Of a stretch of DNA of 40,797 bases, positions 8,259 to 16,315 are shown piece by piece; the stretch's first letter is position 1; each line of letters begins with the position of its first letter. The stretch spans positions 9,035 through 49,831 of the forward strand of contig VBJR01000167.1 of the NCBI GenBank assembly GCA_005880175.1, read 5' to 3'. Below the pieces are notes generated by a model. The model was not told where the DNA came from and did no database searches. It worked only from the letters and a program-made list of their open reading frames with translations. Both the position numbers and the translations under genes were made by a program. The DNA comes from Chloroflexota bacterium (lineage in GTDB: Bacteria > Chloroflexota > Dormibacteria > Dormibacterales > Dormibacteraceae).

Positions 8259-9492
8259 TCAGGCCCGCGCGGCGCCGCCCGTCGTGACGCCCCGGCGGGA
8301 GATCGCGTCGATCGTCACCGCGGCGACCAGCACGGCGCCCGTCACGATGAACTGCCACTGCACGTCCAGGCCGAGCAGGTACATGCCGTTGTAGATGGCG
8401 CCGATCACCAGGCCGCCCAGGACCCCGTGCACCATCCGGCCCCGGCCTCCGAACAGGCTGGTGCCGCCGATGACCGCGGCCGCGACCGCGTACAGCACGA
8501 GCTGGCCGCCGTTGACGTTGTTCGACATGCCGCCCAGGTAGGACGCGTAGAGCAGGCCGCCGATGCCGGCCGTGAACGAGCACAGCACGAACGCGACGGT
8601 CCGGATGTTGGCCAGGTCGATGCCGGCGCGCCGGGCCGCCTCGGGGTTGCCGCCGATCGCGTAGATGTAGCGGCCGTACCGGGTCCGCTCCAGGAGGACC
8701 GTCCACGCCCCGTAGATGCCCAGCACGATCGGGATGACCCACGGCACGCCCTCCAGGTCGCCGACCGCGGCCCGGTTGATGTTGCAGATCGCCACGACCG
8801 TGACGCCGACGACCGCCATGAGCGCGATCTTCAGGACCGTCAGGCTCACCGGCGGCGCGACCAGGCCGCTGCGGCGCCGGCGCGCGTCGCGGAGCCACAG
8901 GTTGAGCGCGAGGAGCACGACGATCACCGCCATCCCGATCCAGCTGACGACCGGGTCGATCGTGCCCCACATCAGCTTGTAGATCACCTGGGGATTGCTC
9001 GCCGCGCTGGTCGTGAGGCTCGGGTAGCCCGAGAACGGGCCCAGGAGGAGCAGGATCAGCATCACCCCGTTGAAGACCAGCAGGCCGGCCAGCGTGACGA
9101 CGAACGACGGCAGCCGGAGGCGGGTGACGAGGCTGCCCTGCAGGGCGCCGATGACGGAGCAGGCGGCCAGCCCGGCGATGATCGCGCCCCACCACGGCCA
9201 CTTCGTGGTGGACGGCTGCACCAGCTGCACGGCGATGACGGCGCCGACGGCCGCCACGTAGCCCACCGAGAGGTCGATCTCCCCCAGCAGCAGCACGAAG
9301 CCCTCCGCCATGGCGAGGACCATGAAGACGGCGCTCTGCTGGAACAGGTTGACCAGGTTGCCCGCGGAGAGGACAGCCGCGGATGTACTCGCCGAAGCTC
9401 TGGGCGACGATCTCGGGCGGCACCTCGATGGCGGCGGCCTCGACGGCCGCGGTCGGATCGGCCTGGCGGTCCGGCGCCTCACGCATCGACAT
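8259..9492 (-). CDS. Sugar ABC transporter permease (XylH-like), frameshifted near its N-terminus
   Basis: Inner-membrane permease of a ribose/xylose-type ABC importer. From about 9380 down to 8259 one frame gives SAGNLVNLFQQSAVFMVLAM, the family loop GEIDLSVGYVAAVGA, RYGRYIYAIGGNPEAARRAGI and IGGTSLFGGRGRMVHGVLGG. In that frame the only start is GTG 9482, followed by about 40 Arg/Pro/Ser-rich residues unlike any permease. The natural N-terminus is in another frame, from ATG 9492, ending in PPEIVAQSFGEYIRG, and it overlaps the ATPase stop by 14 bp as expected. The two frames meet at about 9375-9395, where roughly 35 residues including the first helix expected in homologues are absent. TCCGCGG occurs twice at the junction. 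Either a real inactivating deletion or an assembly error. Confidence 0.8.
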
Positions 9493-10207
9493 GGCGCGTC
9501 TGCCCTCCCGTGGTCATGTACTCGACGACGCTCTGCCGGTCGAACGCCGATGCGCGGTCCTGCGCGACCATCCGTCCAAGGTAGAGCACCGCGATCCGGT
9601 CCGCGACGGCGAACACGTCGTTGAGATTGTGGGAGATCACCATGACCGCCAGGCCGCGGTCACGGAGGCGTTTCACGAGCTCCAGGACCTGATTCGTCTG
9701 GACGACGCCGAGGGCGGCGGTGGGCTCGTCCATGATGACGAGCTTCGAGTTCCACATCACCGCCTTGGCGACGGCGACCGACTGCCGCTGGCCGCCGGAG
9801 AGCGAGGCGACCGGCTGCCGGATCGACCGGACGGTCGTCACGCGCAGGCCGGCCAGCGTCTCGCCGGCGGCCCGCTCCATGTCGTTCTCGTCCAGCAGGC
9901 CGGTCCGCAGTCGCTCCCGGCCCAGGAACATGTTCTGGACGATGTCCAGGTTGTCCGCGAGGCGGCCTTCCCAGAAAATCTGCCCGTGGTCGGGCTGGTA
10001 GATGCCGTTGATGCACTTGGTCAGCACGGACTTGCCCGCGCCGTTGTCGCCGACGAGGCAGGTCACCTGGCCCGGCGGCAGGTCGAGGTCGACCGAGGTC
10101 AGCGCCTGCACAGGGCCGAAGTGCTTGTCCAGGCCGCGCACCTCGAGCAAGGTCCCGGCCGCGTTCTGGTCACTCACGAGACGTGGGCCCCGTACAGGCG
10201 CTGTCAC
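9479..10207 (-). CDS. Sugar ABC transporter ATP-binding protein (XylG-like), missing the Q-loop segment
   Basis: 242 residues. Walker A GDNGAGKS (53-60), signature LSGGQRQ (135-141), Walker B VIMDEPTAA (157-165) and H-loop ISHN are present, as in ATPases of ribose/xylose-type importers. After FWEGR (about residue 82) the protein jumps directly to LADNLDIVQNMF. In homologues I know, about 24 residues lie between, including the VYQDLA Q-loop whose Gln contacts Mg-ATP and the permease. The loss is in frame, at about 9955-9970, so a protein is made but should be poor at coupling. The GTG at 10207 has AAGGA 6 nt upstream; a second GTG at 10177 is possible. It lies 16 bp after the binding-protein gene and overlaps the permease gene. 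Confidence 0.85.
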   Translation of the reverse strand: MTAPVRGPRLVSDQNAAGTLLEVRGLDKHFGPVQALTSVDLDLPPGQVTCLVGDNGAGKSVLTKCINGIYQPDHGQIFWEGRLADNLDIVQNMFLGRERLRTGLLDENDMERAAGETLAGLRVTTVRSIRQPVASLSGGQRQSVAVAKAVMWNSKLVIMDEPTAALGVVQTNQVLELVKRLRDRGLAVMVISHNLNDVFAVADRIAVLYLGRMVAQDRASAFDRQSVVEYMTTGGQTRHVDA

Positions 10208-10223
10208 TCATGTCCTTACCTAT

Positions 10224-11477
10224 CTATCCGTTCGGTGGGATGTTGTACTGCTGGCAGACGCTGGCCCCGACGGCGGAGCAGATCGCGGCCGCGGACACGA
10301 AGCGGTCCTTGATCACGGTCGACGCCATGTTCGACGTGTCCACCCACTGCGGGGTCAGGAGCACGGCCGGCTGCTGGTTGCCGCTGGCGCCCTTCGGCGG
10401 CGACGTCGTGCCGTTGACGAGGGACGACGGCGGGGTCTGGCCGGCGCGCAGGATCGTGGCCAGCGCGACCGCGGCCTGGGCCTCCAGGTAGATCGGCTTG
10501 TAGACCGAGCCGCACTGGTAGCCCTGGAGGACGTTGATCATGCCCTGCGAGGTCGCGTCCTGGCCGGTCGCCGGGATCTTCTTGGCGGCGACGCCGCTGT
10601 TCTTGAGGACCTGGATCACCGCGTTGCCGAGCCCGTCGTTGGCCTCGACCGTCGCGTTGATGTTGGGATGCGCCGTGAACTGCTGCTGGAAGATCGTGCC
10701 GCCGGCGGCGTTGACCCAACCCGGGGCGATCTGCTCACCCACCAGGGTGAAGCCCTTGCTGTTGGTCGTGCCCGCCTTCTGCGGGGTGGTGTCGTTGCCC
10801 CAGATGACCTGGTTGTAGCCCTGGGCGAACGAGACCGCGTTCGGGTCCGTGTCCTCGCCGCCGCTCAGCACGAAGACCTGTGGATTCGAGACGTTCCACG
10901 CGGTCACGCAGTCCATGAAGCCCTGGCCGATCAGCTTGCCGACCTGCACGTTGTCGAAGCTGTCGTAATAAGTGTTGTTGCCGGTGAACGTCGCGCGGTC
11001 GTAGCTGATCATCTTGACGCCGTGCGACTGCGCGTACGACTGGATCTGCGAGCCGACCGTGCTGTCCAGCGGCGTGACCACCAGGACGGTGGCGCCCTGC
11101 GTGATGTCGGCCTGGGCCAGTGCCAGCTCGGTGGCGTCGTTGCCCTGGGCGTTGTCAACCTTGAACTGCGACGCCGAGTAGCCGGCCGCCTGGAGCGCCT
11201 TCGTGATGTAGGGGGCGTCGAAGTCGACCCACCGCGTCGAGCTCGTCGTGTCGGGCAGGATGACGCCGACCAGGCCCTTGCCCGCGGACGTCAGTCCCTT
11301 GAACTGGCTCATCACCGAGAAGCTGCTGTCGAACGACTTGACGCTGAGCCCGGCCGGGATCGTGGCGTTGCCGGACGACGAGCTGGTGCTGCTCCCGCCG
11401 CCACAGGCCGCGACGGCGACCGCCATCGCCACCGCGCAACCCGCCCTCGTCAACCGCTTGAGCCTGGATAGGTGCAT
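10224..11477 (-). CDS. Sugar ABC transporter substrate-binding lipoprotein (XylF-like)
   Basis: 417-residue periplasmic-binding-type protein of the ribose/xylose (type I) family. Lipobox VAAC is followed by a Gly/Ser linker. Family landmarks are GVILPDTTSSTRWVDFDAPY, ATVLVVTPLD, GVKMISYDRATF, FVLSGGEDTDPNA and KIPATGQDATSQGMINVLQG. The likely ligand is xylose or a related sugar. The ATG at 11477 is preceded by GAGGAG at 6-nt spacing and chosen over the long upstream open frame because the signal peptide starts here. It is first in the import operon (binding protein, ATPase, permease) and has a good sigma-70-like promoter. With two damaged partner genes downstream it may be orphaned unless another ATPase/permease serves it. 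Confidence 0.92.
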   Translation of the reverse strand: MHLSRLKRLTRAGCAVAMAVAVAACGGGSSTSSSSGNATIPAGLSVKSFDSSFSVMSQFKGLTSAGKGLVGVILPDTTSSTRWVDFDAPYITKALQAAGYSASQFKVDNAQGNDATELALAQADITQGATVLVVTPLDSTVGSQIQSYAQSHGVKMISYDRATFTGNNTYYDSFDNVQVGKLIGQGFMDCVTAWNVSNPQVFVLSGGEDTDPNAVSFAQGYNQVIWGNDTTPQKAGTTNSKGFTLVGEQIAPGWVNAAGGTIFQQQFTAHPNINATVEANDGLGNAVIQVLKNSGVAAKKIPATGQDATSQGMINVLQGYQCGSVYKPIYLEAQAAVALATILRAGQTPPSSLVNGTTSPPKGASGNQQPAVLLTPQWVDTSNMASTVIKDRFVSAAAICSAVGASVCQQYNIPPNG

Positions 11478-11490
11478 TCGTGCTCCTCTC

Positions 11491-11505
11491 TCTCGTGATT
11501 CGAGA
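11491..11505. promoter_or_regulatory. Candidate ROK operator in the sugar operon leader
   Basis: Inverted repeat TCTCG-N5-CGAGA lying between the -10 element and the ATG of the binding-protein gene, where a repressor would block transcription. The ROK regulator encoded just upstream is the natural candidate. The arms are short, so a chance match cannot be excluded. Confidence 0.4.
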
Positions 11506-11533
11506 TCCTGTCCGGGGGGTGAGGATATGTCAA
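11505..11533 (-). promoter_or_regulatory. Sigma-70-like promoter of the sugar ABC operon
   Basis: On the minus strand a perfect -35 TTGACA (11533-11528) is followed after 17 nt by CAGGAT (11510-11505), placing transcription start about 20 bp before the binding-protein ATG at 11477. Confidence 0.6.
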
Positions 11534-11662
11534 GCGCTGCCGTCATCCTCGCTTCCGGAACTACTGGGTGGGGGGTACCCGACAGCAGGCGAGACCAGTG
11601 TACTCGCGGCCATCGGGACCCGGGCGGCGGGGACCTCGAAGCGCCTCCGGCGCGCCCCGCTG

Positions 11663-12853
11663 TCACGACGCACTCGACAGCGCGAGGGCCAGCGCGCCCA
11701 GCACCTCGGCCCGCTCGCCGAGCTGCCCGGGCACGATCTCGACGGCCTCGGCGGCCGCTCGCACTGCGTAGCGCAGGAACGAGTCCCGCAGTGGCGCCAG
11801 GAGCAGGTCGCCCGCCCGGCCGAGCGCGCCGCCGACCACCACCCGCCCCGGGTTGAGCAGGTTGCAGAGGTTGGCGACGGCCACGCCGATGTGGCGGCCG
11901 GCATCGGAGATCGCGCGGCCGCAGGCCGGGTGGCCCTCGATGGCCAGGGACACGACCTCGCCGACGGTCAGGGTGCGGCGCTGGCTGCGCTCCAGCATCT
12001 CCACGATCGCGCACCCGCTGGCCAGCGTCTCGACGCAGCCGCGGTTGCCGCAGTAGCAGAACGCGTCGCCGTCGTCCACCCGCAGGTGGCCGATCTCGCC
12101 GGCCGTCCCGGCGATCCCGCGATACGGCCGGCCGTCGACGATCAGGCCGCACCCGATGCCGCTGGACAGCTTGAGGTACGCGAGGTCCGAGCAGCCCCGG
12201 CCGGCCCCGAACGTGTGCTCGGCCAGCGCGCCCAGGTTGGCGTCGTTGTCCATCTCCACCGGCAGGCCGAGGCGGGCGCTCAGCTCGTCCGCCGCGCGGA
12301 TGCCCACCCAGCCGGCGAGCACCGTCGCCGAGCCGACCACCCCGCGGCTCCGGTCCACCGGGCCCGGCACGCCCATGCCGACGTCGAGCACGGCCGACCG
12401 GGGCACCCGCGCCTCGGCCAGCACCTCGGCGACCAGCTCCGCGGCCAGGTCGAGCGACACGGCCGCGTCCGGGTCCACGTGCAGGCTGCGCTCGCGCTCG
12501 GCCAGCACCCGGTGCCCCACGTCGGCCACCGCCACCCGGACGTGGCTGTGGCCGAAGTCCACGCCCACGACGGCTCCCAGCGAGGGGCTGAGGCTGATCG
12601 GGACCGGGGGGCGGCCGCCGCGGCTCTCGGTCCGGACGCCGCCGTCCGCGGCCTCGACGACCAGGCCGGCCTCGCGCAGCTCCGCGACCACGCCCGACAC
12701 GGTCGTGCGGGACAGGCCGGTCTCCCGCGCGATCTCCGCCTGGCTGATCACGCCCCGGGCCCGGAGCAGCCCGATCACGCGGGCCCGGCTCCGGTCGCGG
12801 GCCGAGGCGCGGCCGGGGGGTTTGTTCGATCCGGACCGAACTCGGCGTTCCAT
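11663..12853 (-). CDS. ROK family transcriptional regulator (XylR-like)
   Basis: 396 residues. An N-terminal winged HTH (about 20-75; ISQAEIARETGLSRTTVSGVVAELREAGL, read here only as a motif span) is followed by a ROK sugar-kinase-like domain: VVGVDFGHSHVRVAV, GMGVPGPVD, DNDANLGALAEH, GEIGH (252-256) and the zinc motif FCYCGNRGC (Cys 266, 268, 273). Such proteins repress sugar uptake and hydrolase genes until sugar binds. It lies between the ABC operon and the divergent GH3 glycosidase, so it probably controls both. Its own promoter region carries a -35 TTGACA (12891-12886). The ribosome site is weak. Confidence 0.92.
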   Translation of the reverse strand: MERRVRSGSNKPPGRASARDRSRARVIGLLRARGVISQAEIARETGLSRTTVSGVVAELREAGLVVEAADGGVRTESRGGRPPVPISLSPSLGAVVGVDFGHSHVRVAVADVGHRVLAERERSLHVDPDAAVSLDLAAELVAEVLAEARVPRSAVLDVGMGVPGPVDRSRGVVGSATVLAGWVGIRAADELSARLGLPVEMDNDANLGALAEHTFGAGRGCSDLAYLKLSSGIGCGLIVDGRPYRGIAGTAGEIGHLRVDDGDAFCYCGNRGCVETLASGCAIVEMLERSQRRTLTVGEVVSLAIEGHPACGRAISDAGRHIGVAVANLCNLLNPGRVVVGGALGRAGDLLLAPLRDSFLRYAVRAAAEAVEIVPGQLGERAEVLGALALALSSAS

Positions 12854-12999
12854 GCCGCCATATTTGTTCTATTTCTGACGAAGTCTGTCAAGGGCACGTT
12901 CCCCTGACCGCCTCTCCCACCGAAAAGTTGACATCTCCACCGGAACGGCCATCATCGACTGGTCACCGCAACTTCGGTTCGCGCAGTGAGGAGGGATGG
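12854..12999. promoter_or_regulatory. Divergent promoter region, ROK regulator / GH3 glycosidase
   Basis: Relatively AT-rich 146 bp with a perfect -35 TTGACA for each direction: 12891-12886 on the minus strand toward the ROK gene, and 12928-12933 on the plus strand toward the glycosidase (weak -10 CATCAT at 12950-12955, 16-nt spacing). GAGGAGGG at 12988-12995 is the ribosome site of the glycosidase. No clear shared operator repeat was found. Confidence 0.5.
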
Positions 13000-15384
13000 A
13001 TGATGGGATGGATCTGGACGCCGGCCCGGCGAGCACTGCCCACCATGCTGGCAGCGCTCCTCGTGCTGGCCTCAGCGGTCGCCGTCGCCGCCAGCGGGCA
13101 GCCGGCGTACCTGGACTCGCACCGCTCCGTCGGCGACCGGGTCGCCGACCTGTTGGGCCGCATGACGCTGGCCGAGAAGGTCGGTCAGATGGACCAGATC
13201 GAGGTGACGCAGGTCACCGACACCAACCCCGCGTGCACCAGCCAGGGCGGGTTCAACCTGCCCAACCCGGCGTGCGAGCAGAAGATCCTGATCGACAACC
13301 ACGCCGGCTCACTCCTGGCGGGCGCCACGGACATCCCGCCCGACACGACCGGTGCCGGCGGCACCGGCAACACCGGCCGGGACTGGGCCAACGAGTACGA
13401 CATGATCCAGCGGTTCGCGATCGACAGCTCGCGGCTGCACATCCCGCTGATCTTTGGCGTCGATGCCGTGCACGGCTTCGGCCACCCGTTCCAGGCCCCG
13501 CTGTTCCCGCAGTCGATCGGCATGGGCGCCACGTGGGACCCGGCTGCCGCCCAGGCCGGCGGCGCGGTGACCGGCGCCGCGCTGCGGGCGACCGGCTGGA
13601 ACTGGGACTTCTCGCCCGTCCAGGACCTCGCCCGCGACAACCGCTGGGGCCGGTACTACGAGACGTGGTCCGAGGCGCCCGAGCTGTCGGCGGCGATGGG
13701 CGCCGCGAACGTGCGCGGGCTGCAGACGCCCGGCCCGGCCGGCTCGCTGGGCATGACCGCGACGGTCAAGCACTTCGCCGCGTACTCCAGCTCGATCAAC
13801 GGGCACGACCGGGTCGAGGCGCAGGTCCCGATCCGCGAGCTGCAGGACACGTTCCTGCCCTCCTACGCGGGGGGGATCGACGGCGGCGCCGGCACCGTGA
13901 TGATCGACTCGGGGTCGGTCAACGGCATCCCCGCCACCGCCTCGCGGTTCCTGATGACCGACGAGCTGCGCAACCGGCTCGGCTTCCGCGGCGTGATCAT
14001 CAGCGACTTCGGCGACGTGCCGGCCATCGCGAACACGTACCACGCCGCCCCCGACCTGGCCGGCGCGATCGCGATGGCGGTGAACGCCGGTCTCGACATG
14101 GCGATGCTGCCGTTCAACGCGGACCAGTGGCAGGCGGCCATCCTGCAGGACGTCGCGGACGGCAGGATCACGAAGGAGCGCATCGACCAGTCCGTGCGCC
14201 GGATCCTGACGCTGAAGTTCCAGCTCGGGCTGTTCGACCACCCGTTCGTCGATCCCAACGCGGCCGACGCGAGCGTCAACGCGGGGCGCGACGTCACCCT
14301 GCAGGCGGCCAGGGAGTCGGTCACGCTCCTGCGCAACCAGGGCGGCGCGCTGCCCCTGCCCGCGACCAGCAGGATCGTGGTCACCGGGCCGAGCGCCGAC
14401 TCGATGACGAACCAGCTCGGCGGCTGGAGCGTCAGCTGGCAGGGCGTGTTCGGCGCCGGGCACGTCTGCTGCATGGGCCCGGCCAACCAGATCCCGCCCG
14501 GCACGACCGTGCTCCAGGGCCTGCGGGCGGCGGACCCCAACGTGGTCTCAGCGCCCGACCAGGCGAGCGCCGTCGCGGCCGCGGCCTCCGCCGACGCGGT
14601 GGTCGTGGCGGTCGGCGAGAAGGCGTACGCCGAGGGCCTGGGCGACAACCCGGCGCCGCAGCTGCCGCCCGACCAGAAGGCGCTGATCAGCGCGCTGGAG
14701 GCGACGGGCAAGCCGGTGATCGTGGTCGTGCTCGCCGGCCGGCCGCTCGGCCTGGGCCCCGCGGAGAGCGCCGCCGGCGTGCTGATGGCGTACCAGGGCA
14801 GCACCGAGGCCGGCACGGCGGTGGCCGACGCGATCTTCGGCACCATCGACCCCAGCGGCCACCTCTCCGTGACGTGGCCGTCCGACGCGCCCACGGTGGG
14901 CGGCGACTTCGCGACTGGCGCGCCGTCGCCGATCGGTGACCAGCCCAAGACGTTCGACCAGCTGCCCGGCACCAACTCGGGCCCGGGCTCCGGCTACAAC
15001 CCGCTGTTCCCGTTCGGGTTCGGCCTGTCGTACACCACGTTCTCGACCAGCGGTCTCACCGTGACGAGCAGCGTCAACCGGCGCGGCACGGTGACCGCCA
15101 CGTTCACGGTGACCAACACGGGCGGCCGGCAGGGCACGGCCGTCGTGCCGGTCTACGTCGCCCAGCCGGTCAGCCCGGTGGTAGTGCCGCCGCGGCGCCT
15201 GGCGGGCTTCGCCCGGGTGTCCCTGAACGCGGGCCAGTCGCAGACCGTGCATGTGTCCTTCCCGGTGTCGGACCTGGCGGTCACGCCGGGCGACATCGCC
15301 TCGGTGGCGCCGCGGGCGGTGGAGCCGGGCGCCTACCAGGTCGTCGTGGACAGCCTGCCGCCGGCGGCGTTCACCATCTCCTGA
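13000..15384 (+). CDS. Secreted glycoside hydrolase family 3 (beta-glucosidase/xylosidase-like)
   Basis: 794 residues. The signal peptide spans about 30 residues (MLAALLVLASAVAVAAS). The GH3 N-terminal barrel has MTLAEKVGQMDQ, IPLIFGVDAVHGFGH, ATVKHFAAYSSSINGHDR (Lys257-His258) and the nucleophile in RGVIISDFGD (Asp336). The C-terminal sandwich domain (TLLRNQGGALPLP, VAVGEKAYAEGLGD) and a fibronectin III-like domain (VTNTGGRQGTAVVPVYV to the end) follow, so the domain set is complete. It would release sugars from oligosaccharides outside the cell, feeding the adjacent XylF-like importer. The start is ATG 13000 or 13003 behind GAGGAGGG. The 3' end overlaps the convergent PIG-L gene by 52 bp. 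Confidence 0.92.
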   Translation: MMGWIWTPARRALPTMLAALLVLASAVAVAASGQPAYLDSHRSVGDRVADLLGRMTLAEKVGQMDQIEVTQVTDTNPACTSQGGFNLPNPACEQKILIDNHAGSLLAGATDIPPDTTGAGGTGNTGRDWANEYDMIQRFAIDSSRLHIPLIFGVDAVHGFGHPFQAPLFPQSIGMGATWDPAAAQAGGAVTGAALRATGWNWDFSPVQDLARDNRWGRYYETWSEAPELSAAMGAANVRGLQTPGPAGSLGMTATVKHFAAYSSSINGHDRVEAQVPIRELQDTFLPSYAGGIDGGAGTVMIDSGSVNGIPATASRFLMTDELRNRLGFRGVIISDFGDVPAIANTYHAAPDLAGAIAMAVNAGLDMAMLPFNADQWQAAILQDVADGRITKERIDQSVRRILTLKFQLGLFDHPFVDPNAADASVNAGRDVTLQAARESVTLLRNQGGALPLPATSRIVVTGPSADSMTNQLGGWSVSWQGVFGAGHVCCMGPANQIPPGTTVLQGLRAADPNVVSAPDQASAVAAAASADAVVVAVGEKAYAEGLGDNPAPQLPPDQKALISALEATGKPVIVVVLAGRPLGLGPAESAAGVLMAYQGSTEAGTAVADAIFGTIDPSGHLSVTWPSDAPTVGGDFATGAPSPIGDQPKTFDQLPGTNSGPGSGYNPLFPFGFGLSYTTFSTSGLTVTSSVNRRGTVTATFTVTNTGGRQGTAVVPVYVAQPVSPVVVPPRRLAGFARVSLNAGQSQTVHVSFPVSDLAVTPGDIASVAPRAVEPGAYQVVVDSLPPAAFTIS

Positions 15385-16145
15385 TCCACACCGGCGGGCG
15401 GCTGCCCGGGGCAGCCGCCCGCCGCCACGTAGTGCTCGAACCCGCCGGTCGCGGCAAGCACCTGGCCGGTGAGCGCGGCCATCGGGTCGGGCGGGTTCTG
15501 GCTCACGTGCGCCGCGACCGCCGCCCGCTTCCGGTCCAGGAACGCGCTGACGTCTTCCCGGCTCGTGATCGCCTCGTCGGGTGTGCCGATGGCGCGGAGC
15601 GCGGGGTGCGCCGCGCCGTCCAGCCGCTCGACCGCGCTCCGGGGCAGCGCGTGCCAGAGCGTCCGGGCCGGCTCCCAGCCCTCGCGCCGGAGCACGTCCA
15701 GCGCGGCACCGGTGGCCTGGTGGGCCTTGAGGTGGTCGGGGTGGCCGTACGTGCCGTCCGGGCCATACGTGACGACGGTCTCGGGCCGCTCGGCCCACAG
15801 CAGCAGGACGAGCCGGCCGGCGACCTCGTCCAGCGAGGCGCGGTGGAAGCTGTCCGGGTGGTCGTTCGCGGGCCAGCCGGCCATGCCGGAGTCGCGGTAG
15901 CCGAGGAGCTCCAGGCGGTCCACGCCGAGGATCGCGCAGGCGGCGCGCAGCTCGCGCTCGCGGACCTCGGCGAGCCGGGGGAGGACGGCCGGGTCGAGGT
16001 TGTGCGCCTCGCCCTCCTCGCCGCCGGTGCAGGTGACCAGCACGACCCGGTGGCCGGCCTCGCGGGCGCGGAGGATCAGGCCGCCGGTCAGGATCGACTC
16101 GTCGTCGGGGTGCGCGTGCACGAGGAAGAGGGACTGCGAGCGCAT
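15333..16145 (-). CDS. PIG-L family deacetylase (MshB/Mca-like)
   Basis: 270 residues of the zinc-dependent N-acetylglucosaminyl deacetylase family. The metal site AHPDDES lies at about 11-17 and the second His motif YGHPDHLKAH at about 132-141. The actinobacterial examples make or recycle mycothiol: MshB deacetylates GlcNAc-Ins and Mca cleaves mycothiol S-conjugates. Which of these it is, or a different sugar deacetylase, cannot be told here. GGAG lies 8 nt before the ATG at 16145. Its last 52 bp are antisense to the 3' end of the GH3 gene, and the GH3 terminator hairpin lies within its coding sequence. No co-transcribed partner is apparent. Confidence 0.88.
   Translation of the reverse strand: MRSQSLFLVHAHPDDESILTGGLILRAREAGHRVVLVTCTGGEEGEAHNLDPAVLPRLAEVRERELRAACAILGVDRLELLGYRDSGMAGWPANDHPDSFHRASLDEVAGRLVLLLWAERPETVVTYGPDGTYGHPDHLKAHQATGAALDVLRREGWEPARTLWHALPRSAVERLDGAAHPALRAIGTPDEAITSREDVSAFLDRKRAAVAAHVSQNPPDPMAALTGQVLAATGGFEHYVAAGGCPGQPPAGVDQEMVNAAGGRLSTTTW
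15393..15423. terminator. Hairpin terminator after GH3 gene, inside the convergent PIG-L coding region
   Basis: Perfect 14-bp stem GGCGGGCGGCTGCC with a 3-nt loop, 8 bp past the GH3 stop. On the other strand it lies in the final codons of the PIG-L gene, encoding a Gly/Pro/Cys-rich tail. Confidence 0.65.
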
Positions 16146-16285
16146 GTACGTGTCTCCGAAGTTGAGAGGGAGTGGACGGGGGGACGTCCTCTGTCGCGAT
16201 CCTCAGCGGAGGCCGCGACGGGCGGCTAGTTCGCCGCCCACCTACATGCGCAGTCGGTCAGCGGGCACCCAGTTCGACGCGTCGT

Positions 16286-16302
16286 GGCCCGCATAGCGGG
16301 CC
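16286..16302 (-). terminator. Probable terminator of the sigma/sensor operon
   Basis: Hairpin GGCCCGC-ATA-GCGGGCC starting 13 bp downstream of the sensor stop (minus strand). The stem is 7 bp with no T-run. The remaining 16146-16315 spacer also holds a small GGCGGC/GCCGCC hairpin. Confidence 0.4.
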
Positions 16303-16315
16303 GACTATAGCACGC

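Noticed and set aside
8259..9482. GTG 9482 as the genuine permease start
   Set aside because: The first 40 residues from it are Arg/Pro/Ser noise, whereas the other frame from 9492 gives the family N-terminus.
12996..14939. 647-codon frame overlapping the GH3 gene
   Set aside because: Same-strand shifted shadow of GH3, low-complexity Arg/Gly/Pro sequence.
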